A stretch of DNA of 5,106 bases, taken from positions 1 through 5,106 of the forward strand of contig JAFDAP010000239.1 of the NCBI GenBank assembly GCA_019313765.1, given 5' to 3'. Numbering within the stretch: the first letter of the stretch is position 1; every line of letters begins with the position of its first letter. The position numbers were made by a program, and so were the translations under genes. Positions 1 to 3,805 of this stretch are shown in pieces. The notes beneath the pieces are model-generated. The model was not told the DNA's origin, searched no databases, and saw only the letters and a list, made by a program, of their open reading frames with translations. The stretch is from Deltaproteobacteria bacterium (lineage in GTDB: Bacteria > Desulfobacterota > DSM-4660 > Desulfatiglandales > Desulfatiglandaceae).

Positions 1-447
1 AAGGATTTTGAAGAGTGATTCCGGGTGCGGTTTGGGGTTTTGAACGTCTAAGGATGAGACAACAATATCAAAAAAACCGTTAAGCCCGTTCCCCACGATC
101 ACCTCCTCGATGGTGTTGCTCCTGTTGGTGGCGACTGCCAAACCAAATTTAGGGGTAAGCCACCGTAACAATTCTATAAGCCCCGGTTCAATGAACATGT
201 CCTTGATAAATGGGGTGTAATCCATATTCATACGATAGGCCTGGGCTTCCTCTAAGTGAGGCGTTCCACGAAAGAGGTATTGCACGGATTCATCAGCAGT
301 GTGCATATGAATAAAAGGCACCTGTTTTTCTTCCATGGCAGGCAAATTGAACCGGTTGAGAAGATGATTATAAAAATTGATATTGGCCTGTCTGGAGTCA
401 AACATCACCCCGTCACAATCGAAAATAACGGCAAAGTCTTTTTTCAT
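1..447 (-). CDS. HAD-superfamily hydrolase, phosphoglycolate phosphatase-like (partial, C-terminus off the left edge)
   Basis: Reading the minus strand from the ATG at 447-445 gives 149 codons without a stop up to the window edge. Motif I of the HAD superfamily is DCDGVMFDS at residues 10-18: D10 is the expected nucleophile and D12 the general acid/base. Motif II lies in ATNRS (106-110, T107), and the motif III lysine is K139 in NPKPHP. A helical cap would occupy roughly residues 20-85, the arrangement of the phosphoglycolate phosphatase/beta-phosphoglucomutase group of soluble phosphohydrolases. The acidic motif IV is beyond the window. Substrate cannot be deduced. An AAAGGA ribosome binding site sits 9 bases upstream. 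It shares strand with the respiratory genes but is separated from them by 359 bp of repeat-rich DNA, so a functional link is not implied. Family call secure, substrate unknown. Confidence 0.93.
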   Translation of the reverse strand, partial: MKKDFAVIFDCDGVMFDSRQANINFYNHLLNRFNLPAMEEKQVPFIHMHTADESVQYLFRGTPHLEEAQAYRMNMDYTPFIKDMFIEPGLIELLRWLTPKFGLAVATNRSNTIEEVIVGNGLNGFFDIVVSSLDVQNPKPHPESLFKIL

Positions 448-456
448 GGTATTTGA

Positions 457-462
457 TCCTTT
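457..462 (-). promoter_or_regulatory. Ribosome binding site of the HAD hydrolase gene
   Basis: Minus-strand AAAGGA lies 9 bases upstream of the ATG at 447. It is a moderate Shine-Dalgarno match and supports this start. Confidence 0.55.
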
Positions 463-501
463 ATAGTACACAACTCTTGTCCAAAATCCCCCGCGAACCC
501 A

Positions 502-724
502 ATAGCCGTCAAGCTAAAGATATCCCCAGCAGAAAACTAAAAAATCCCAAATAACAAATCACAACTTCCAAATAAATTCCAAATTACAATATCAAAACGC
601 ACCATTGTTTTGGTCCTTTGTATTTGAGATTTGGATATTGTTTGTAATTTGGTGCTTGTGATTTGGGATTTAACCCCCAAAATTGTCCTATCAGCGTTGT
701 GAATTAGCATGGCCTGACGGCTAT
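502..724. repeat. AT-rich nested inverted-repeat element (copy 1), MITE-like
   Basis: Three nested perfect inverted repeats define this element. ATAGCCGTCA (502-511) pairs with TGACGGCTAT (715-724). AAATCCCAAAT (542-552) pairs with ATTTGGGATTT (661-671). CCAAATTACAA (579-589) pairs with TTGTAATTTGG (642-652). The interior is built of degenerate CCAAAT/ATTTGG words and holds no credible gene. A 14-base word, AATTTGGTGCTTGT (646-659), recurs as its reverse complement at 1219-1232 in the second AT-rich element, so the two are related. With no transposase, this is a non-autonomous or purely structural repeat. The outer boundary rests only on the 10-bp terminal match; no target-site duplication was recognised. 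Confidence 0.7.
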
Positions 725-757
725 GCACTGGAGGAATAAAAGAGATGGGTAGAAAGT

Positions 758-807
758 TTTTTTAGAGCGGCGTAGCCGCGTTCCATAAAATTGCGGAGCA
801 ATTTTAT
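758..807 (+). repeat. 50-bp twin-hairpin repeat, copy A
   Basis: A T-run and TAGA lead into a GC hairpin (arms GCGGC 767-771 and GCCGC 775-779, loop GTA). An AT hairpin follows (arms ATAAAATTGC 785-794 and GCAATTTTAT 798-807, loop GGA). It matches copy C at 3756-3805 at 44 of 50 positions without gaps, including a perfect 15-base start. Its outer edge overlaps the stop codon of the small membrane-protein gene. The T-run precedes the hairpins on the plus strand, and the corresponding minus-strand transcript has an A-run after them, so this is not a canonical intrinsic terminator in either direction. Confidence 0.85.
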
Positions 808-968
808 CAATGGAAGTGCCTTTCCCTCATAAAGCCAAAAAGCTGCAAGCCTGTCTTGATGATCACAAAAGTCAGGCCGCAGTTAATAATGCCGAGGGCG
901 ATATACAGAAGCCCGAAGAAAATGATATATTCTATGTTCCAAAGCCATTCAAAACTAAACGGAGTCAT
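807..968 (-). CDS. Small single-span membrane protein, 53 residues, unknown function
   Basis: The minus strand reads ATG at 968-966 to TGA at 809-807, encoding 53 residues. A strong AGAGGAG lies 7 bases upstream of the ATG. The product begins MTPFSFEWLWNIEY, then has one hydrophobic stretch from about residue 14 to 37 (IIFFGLLYIALGIINCGLTF and on), and ends in a short tail with basic and aromatic residues (MRERHFH). There is no signal peptidase motif and only one cysteine (C30), inside the membrane span. I do not recognise the family. It is the next gene after the NrfD-type subunit on the same strand, although 445 bp of repeats intervene. Small single-helix proteins often stabilise respiratory membrane complexes (CydX and CcoQ are precedents), so an accessory subunit is a reasonable guess and no more. 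A plus-strand frame over the same DNA lacks any such support. Confidence 0.75.
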   Translation of the reverse strand: MTPFSFEWLWNIEYIIFFGLLYIALGIINCGLTFVIIKTGLQLFGFMRERHFH

Positions 969-975
969 CTGTTTT

Positions 976-982
976 CTCCTCT
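976..982 (-). promoter_or_regulatory. Ribosome binding site of the 53-residue membrane protein
   Basis: Minus-strand AGAGGAG ends 7 bases before the ATG at 968. It is a near-ideal Shine-Dalgarno sequence and the main reason for believing this short gene. Confidence 0.75.
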
Positions 983-1028
983 TATCAAGTTTGACAACCT
1001 CGTAAAAAGTCGAAAAATTCTCTTTTCC

Positions 1029-1106
1029 GTCATTCCGGCGAAAGCCGGAATCCAGTGTTTTCAGGAATTTATGACTGACCTGGACCCCGGCTTTCGCCGG
1101 GGTGCA
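1029..1106. repeat. Miniature inverted-repeat element of the 'PAKAGIQ / LDPGFRRG' type
   Basis: Two hairpin-forming ends face each other. The left end (1029-1055) contains ATTCCGGC-GAAA-GCCGGAAT at 1032-1051. The right end (1080-1106) contains ACCCCGGC-TTTC-GCCGGGGT at 1084-1103. The ends are near reverse complements of each other, sharing CCGGCGAAAGCCGG and terminal CCAG/CTGG. Only 24 bp (1056-1079) lie between. Translated on the plus strand it yields VIPAKAGIQ and LDPGFRRG, peptides that from general knowledge recur as spurious ORFs wherever this repeat type occurs. The element may extend left into about 991-1028, whose GACAACCTCGTAAAAAGTCG often accompanies such copies. No transposase is present. 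Confidence 0.85.
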
Positions 1107-1128
1107 AGTTTATTCTTACATTGAAAAT

Positions 1129-1186
1129 CTGGTCCTCTGGGCCAGTCGAAGATCCCGCTCCGCGGGGATCAGCGCTATATAGCGCT
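1129..1186. repeat. Cluster of three short hairpins
   Basis: CTGGTCC-TCT-GGGCCAG (1129-1145) has a 7-bp stem including one G-T pair. It is followed after five bases by a GATCCCGC/GCGGGGATC hairpin with a TCC loop and one bulged G (1151-1170). Immediately adjoining is the perfect 16-base palindrome AGCGCTATATAGCGCT (1171-1186). The first hairpin recurs as TTGGTCCTCCGGGCCAG at 1392-1408. A T-run (1195-1201) follows on the plus strand, but no plus-strand gene precedes it, so a terminator role is doubtful. Confidence 0.7.
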
Positions 1187-1205
1187 GCCTTGAATTTTTT
1201 TGTCT

Positions 1206-1338
1206 AAAAATACAAAATACAAGCACCAAATTCCAATATTCAATGACCAAAACCTTCCAAGACGAGACATTGTTTGGATTTTTGAATTTTGGTTATTGGA
1301 ATTTGTTTGATATTTGTGAGTTTGATATTTGGAATTTC
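1206..1338. repeat. AT-rich inverted-repeat element (copy 2), related to 502-724
   Basis: CAAATTCCAATA (1227-1238) has a perfect reverse complement TATTGGAATTTG at 1294-1305. The flanks on both sides are made of degenerate CCAAAT/ATTTGG words. It shares the 14-base word ACAAGCACCAAATT (1219-1232) with copy 1, in the opposite orientation. There is no coding potential beyond chance. The boundaries are approximate because no clean terminal repeat is visible. Confidence 0.6.
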
Positions 1339-1357
1339 AGTGAGTCAATGAAATTCC
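1331..1357. repeat. Perfect 9-bp inverted repeat
   Basis: GGAATTTCA (1331-1339) and TGAAATTCC (1349-1357) form a 9-bp stem around a 9-base loop, at the right edge of the second AT-rich element. It may be the closing part of that element. Confidence 0.5.
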
Positions 1358-1367
1358 AACAAAGCAA

Positions 1368-1409
1368 ATCCCCTCTGGGGATAAGCAGAGCTTGGTCCTC
1401 CGGGCCAGG
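1368..1409 (-). repeat. Three adjoining three-base-loop hairpins just downstream of the NrfD-type gene
   Basis: Three hairpins follow one another with no spacer: ATCCCC-TCT-GGGGAT (1368-1382), AAGC-AGA-GCTT (1383-1393) and GGTCC-TCC-GGGCC (1394-1406, one G-T pair, extendable outwards). On the minus strand they begin within a few bases of the NrfD-type stop codon, so they would lie at the very 3' end of that mRNA. The strongest stem is followed by only a weak T-rich tract (TTGCTTTGTTGG). Slowing RNA decay from the 3' end, or weak termination, are both possible. Confidence 0.65.
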
Positions 1410-1413
1410 TTTT

Positions 1414-2652
1414 TTATTCTGTGACTGCGTTCAATTCTCTCTCCTTCGGAAATACAGGGAGATATCTGTATGCTGCTGAAAACAGCAGGACCCCGTATCC
1501 GATTACCGCAAAACAAACCCCCCATTCCTGCCATGTGGGAAGGTAACCCCAGAACCTGTCAAAGGGCATGACCGGTATGGCAAGGGTTACGATAATAAAC
1601 ACGAAACGGTTCAATACAATGCCCGTGCAGTTCAGGAGGCATGCAAATATGAGCCAACCCTGTTGCTGTCTGAACTTGGGAATCATGAGGATAATGGCAG
1701 GGATGATTCCGCAGATAATGATCTCGGCTACCAACATCCAGACCCCGTATGGCCCCTCCCTGTAAAAATCCATAAATTTTTGCCCGGCATCGGGAACCAC
1801 GCCGTACAGCCATCCCAGGGTATCTGCGATTTTTAAAACCATATAAAAAGACAGGAGCCAGGCGGATATCTTTGCCAGGCTCTGGATGGCCTGGTCCGGG
1901 ACAAGCTTCTTCCGGCCGATAAATTCCGTGAGCTTGGTGCACAATATGGTAAAGCAAGGTCCTGCCGCAATGGCCGATAAGATAAAGAGGAAAAAGGTCC
2001 AGGGCCAGATATAAAAACCCTCTCTGGCAGCAAAGGGCCGGCCGTACATGACGCCGAACATACCGCCCAAGGAGCCCTGGTGGAAAAAGGAAAGGAACGT
2101 GCCGGTCGCTGCAAAAACGGCCATGATCTCGTGCATGTTATGGCCAAAAAGGCGAAGCTCCTTGATCTTGTCTAATTCCCTGTTTTCAAGGATAATGGGA
2201 ATGAATTCGATGGCCAGGACCATGGCGTAACAGGTAATGCAGAAGGACACTTCCACTAACATGGAGTGGATATTGGCGTGCCAGAAGATGAACCATCCCC
2301 GGAGGGGCTGGCCAATATCTATACCCAACATGGCTAAGGCGGCCGTATAGCAGATGAAGCCTATGATCACGGCGGCATTGATAATATCCTTTAATTCTTT
2401 TCTACCGATGATATAGGTGAGGAAACCGGTAAAAAACGCCCCTGCCCCCAAGGCGATCACTGCCAGGTCGACGACAATCCACACGGCAAAGGCAAAGATA
2501 TTGCTCATGTTGGTTTGATTCAGCGCCTTGTATAGACAAAGAAAGGCGGATAACCCACCCCAGGCCAAAAGAGCCAGCCATGGCAACGTCCAAAAGAAAA
2601 AGACGGTTGGGGAACATCTTTTTGCGCCTTCGGGTATCAATGGCGAATCCAT
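1414..2652 (-). CDS. NrfD/HybB-type polytopic membrane subunit of a quinone-linked oxidoreductase
   Basis: This 412-residue protein is almost entirely hydrophobic. I count about ten membrane spans, near residues 16-42, 53-82, 91-111, 127-152, 175-192, 213-240, 258-284, 302-324, 332-358 and 376-396. Family hallmarks are GIDIGQPLRGW (110-120), HANIHSM (125-131) and FFHQGSLGG (189-197), the last corresponding to the HQxSLG segment of HybB-like proteins. The length suits the ten-helix HybB/QrcD/ActC branch rather than eight-helix PsrC (about 250 residues). Such subunits exchange electrons or protons with menaquinone and bind no cofactor themselves; the iron-sulfur subunit encoded upstream would contact it. 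The start is fixed by AGGAGGT 7 bases upstream, 40 bp after the iron-sulfur gene, implying one transcript. Family call secure, exact complex not. Confidence 0.93.
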   Translation of the reverse strand: MDSPLIPEGAKRCSPTVFFFWTLPWLALLAWGGLSAFLCLYKALNQTNMSNIFAFAVWIVVDLAVIALGAGAFFTGFLTYIIGRKELKDIINAAVIIGFICYTAALAMLGIDIGQPLRGWFIFWHANIHSMLVEVSFCITCYAMVLAIEFIPIILENRELDKIKELRLFGHNMHEIMAVFAATGTFLSFFHQGSLGGMFGVMYGRPFAAREGFYIWPWTFFLFILSAIAAGPCFTILCTKLTEFIGRKKLVPDQAIQSLAKISAWLLSFYMVLKIADTLGWLYGVVPDAGQKFMDFYREGPYGVWMLVAEIIICGIIPAIILMIPKFRQQQGWLIFACLLNCTGIVLNRFVFIIVTLAIPVMPFDRFWGYLPTWQEWGVCFAVIGYGVLLFSAAYRYLPVFPKERELNAVTE

Positions 2653-2659
2653 CTATTTG

Positions 2660-2666
2660 ACCTCCT
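2660..2666 (-). promoter_or_regulatory. Ribosome binding site of the NrfD-type gene
   Basis: Minus-strand AGGAGGT, a full anti-16S match, ends 7 bases before the ATG at 2652. It decides the start within the 40-bp gap after the iron-sulfur gene. Confidence 0.85.
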
Positions 2667-2692
2667 GATAAAATCGCTTAAGGAAAAACCTA

Positions 2693-3502
2693 TCATCCTG
2701 TTGCCCTGGTGATCGACTTAAACTGGCCCGGCAGATAATTGTCGCCCAGCTTTCGCACCCAGTCCTTTGTGGACAGGTAAAAGACCTTGGGTTTGGTGTT
2801 CAGACGTTCAAGGAGCCTGAAGGCATAGCGGCTCTTACTCAGCTGTGAAACCATGTGTTCCGGGTTATTCAGATCACCGAATGTAATGGCCTGGACAGGA
2901 CATGCCTCGGTGCAGGCCGTGATGTATTCATCCTCCTCGATCTCCCTCCTGCCTTCCGTATATGCCTGGTTTTTGGCCCTCATGAGCCGGTGATGGCAGA
3001 AAGAGCACTTTTCAACCACACCCCTCATGCGGGGGGATACCTCGGGAGTCAGGTAACGGTCCAGGCCCTTACCTTTGGGAAAGTATGCGTCCCACCAGTT
3101 AAAATACCTGGCCTTGTAAGGGCAGGCGGCCTGGCAGTACCTGCATCCTATGCAGCGGGTATAGACCTGGCTGACGATACCGGTGTTGTGGTCCAATTTT
3201 GTGGCAGTAGCAACACACACGGAGACACACGAGGGGTGATGGCCGCCCCTTCCATCTTCATCACAGTGCATGCAGGGCCTGGGGAAATAACTGACCTCGG
3301 TTTCGGGAAATTCCTTGCCATTGGTAATCTTGTAAATTTGCATCCAGGTGATACTGCGCTCCTTGTCCGATTCGTCACTCCTGACGGAAACGTTGTTTTC
3401 TGCCGCACACGCAGTCATGCACGTCCCGCACCCGGTGCATTTATCCAGATCGATGACCATCCCGTATTTGTGCTGTTTCCCCTGGCCATGTTCTTTTTCC
3501 AT
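2693..3502 (-). CDS. Four-cluster ferredoxin-like iron-sulfur subunit of a molybdoenzyme-type respiratory complex
   Basis: The 269-residue protein carries sixteen cysteines in four groups: C22-C25-C28-C32, C77-C80-C92-C96, C117-C120-C123-C127 and C166-C169-C197-C201. This is the pattern of DmsB/PsrB/HybA-type electron-transfer subunits that hold four cubane clusters in a chain. The stretches CIGCRYCQAACPYKARYFNW (117-136) and RGVVEKCSFCHHRL (160-173) are typical of the family. Because all four ligands of the third group are present, four [4Fe-4S] clusters are expected. The second group is odd: C80 and C92 are 11 residues apart instead of the usual 4, and the usual proline after the last cysteine is V97. 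There is no signal peptide, so export would depend on a partner subunit. The start is set by GAGGT 5 bases upstream. It lies between the large subunit and the NrfD-type gene and should wire the two together. Confidence 0.95.
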   Translation of the reverse strand: MEKEHGQGKQHKYGMVIDLDKCTGCGTCMTACAAENNVSVRSDESDKERSITWMQIYKITNGKEFPETEVSYFPRPCMHCDEDGRGGHHPSCVSVCVATATKLDHNTGIVSQVYTRCIGCRYCQAACPYKARYFNWWDAYFPKGKGLDRYLTPEVSPRMRGVVEKCSFCHHRLMRAKNQAYTEGRREIEEDEYITACTEACPVQAITFGDLNNPEHMVSQLSKSRYAFRLLERLNTKPKVFYLSTKDWVRKLGDNYLPGQFKSITRATG

Positions 3503-3507
3503 GATCT

Positions 3508-3512
3508 ACCTC
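3508..3512 (-). promoter_or_regulatory. Ribosome binding site of the iron-sulfur subunit gene
   Basis: Minus-strand GAGGT (within TGAGGTA) ends 5 bases before the ATG at 3502. The edge of a strong 10-bp hairpin (3518-3540) is only 5 bases further upstream, so folding there could affect ribosome access. Confidence 0.7.
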
Positions 3513-3517
3513 ACATT

Positions 3518-3567
3518 ATACAATTGCTTCGCAATTGTATGAAGCGCGGCTTCACCGCTTGAAAAAA
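3518..3567 (-). repeat. 50-bp twin-hairpin repeat, copy B
   Basis: Read on the minus strand, this aligns without gaps to copy C (3756-3805) at 42 of 50 positions. It contains a perfect 10-bp hairpin (arms ATACAATTGC 3518-3527 and GCAATTGTAT 3531-3540, loop TTC). A GC-rich section follows that can fold as GAAGC-GCG-GCTTC (3541-3553) or as GCGG/CCGC (3546-3558). It is the inverted partner of copy C. Confidence 0.85.
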
Positions 3568-3755
3568 TATTTGCGTAAAATTTCTTCTTAGTTCAGGCAC
3601 TAAAGCCACTACGTATTGATCTTTTACGAAAAAAATAATAGATCGGTATCTTGGGCTTTCACCCCCACCCCGATTTATTGAGCAGATACGAAAAAAATTA
3701 CTGTAGCTTTTAATAATTGCTTACTTGAAGTTTGTATAAGGTGTTCCCTTTTTAG

Positions 3756-3805
3756 TTTTTTAGAGCGGCGAAGCCACGTTTAATACAATTGCGCAGCAAT
3801 TTTAT
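3756..3805 (+). repeat. 50-bp twin-hairpin repeat, copy C
   Basis: It has the same layout as copy A: T-run, TAGA, GC hairpin (3765-3777, loop GAA, one mismatch) and AT hairpin (3783-3805, loop GCA, one mismatch). It is 44/50 identical to copy A and 42/50 to the reverse complement of copy B. The large-subunit stop codon (3802-3804) lies inside the right arm of the AT hairpin. Confidence 0.85.

Larger units (their letters stand above)
3518..3805. mobile_element. 288-bp composite: inverted pair of twin-hairpin repeats around a 188-bp AT-rich core
   Basis: Copies B and C face each other and enclose 3568-3755. The core has no credible gene on either strand. It contains a 12-base direct repeat TACGAAAAAAAT (3625-3636 and 3687-3698) and an imperfect inverted match between TAAAGCCACTACGTA (3601-3615) and TTACTGTAGCTTTTA (3698-3712). 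The composite fills almost the entire gap between two genes that should be co-transcribed: its right end includes the large-subunit stop codon and its left end is 5 bases from the next gene's ribosome binding site. It could be a MITE with 50-bp terminal inverted repeats, or two independent insertions of the small repeat. I saw no target-site duplication, so mobility is inferred only from structure. Confidence 0.5.

Noticed and set aside
256..456. Plus-strand ORF of 66 residues
   Set aside because: It is antisense to the HAD hydrolase, whose motifs I, II and III are all intact on the minus strand.
448..511. Sigma-70 promoter for the HAD gene (TTGGAC with TATAAA, or TTGACG further up, minus strand)
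   Set aside because: The spacings are about 13 and 19 or more bases with poor -10 partners. In AT-rich repeat DNA such matches are expected by chance.
537..728. Minus-strand ORF of 63 residues
   Set aside because: It consists of the AT-rich inverted-repeat element read through. The composition is that of the repeat and no ribosome binding site is visible.
745..765. Plus-strand mini-ORF (MGRKFF) preceded by GGAGG
   Set aside because: Only six codons, ending in the T-run of repeat copy A. The ribosome binding site match is most likely incidental.
758..807. Intrinsic terminator
   Set aside because: The T-run precedes the hairpins on the plus strand, and an A-run follows them on the minus strand. 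Neither gives the stem followed by U-tract that an intrinsic terminator needs.
810..1124. Plus-strand ORF of 104 residues
   Set aside because: Its first half is antisense to the 53-residue membrane protein, which has its own strong ribosome binding site. Its second half is the translated miniature repeat (VIPAKAGIQ ... LDPGFRRG). There is no ribosome binding site.
502..1409. CRISPR array or IS element
   Set aside because: The repeats are not evenly spaced or uniform, there are no spacer-like units, and no transposase or cas gene is present.
1243..1479. Plus-strand ORF of 78 residues
   Set aside because: It is a translation of the second AT-rich repeat running into the antisense of the NrfD-type gene's end.
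2855..3562. Plus-strand ORF of 235 residues opposite the iron-sulfur gene
   Set aside because: It is a shadow of a gene with sixteen correctly spaced cysteines. The antisense product shows no domain and ends in the hairpin repeat.
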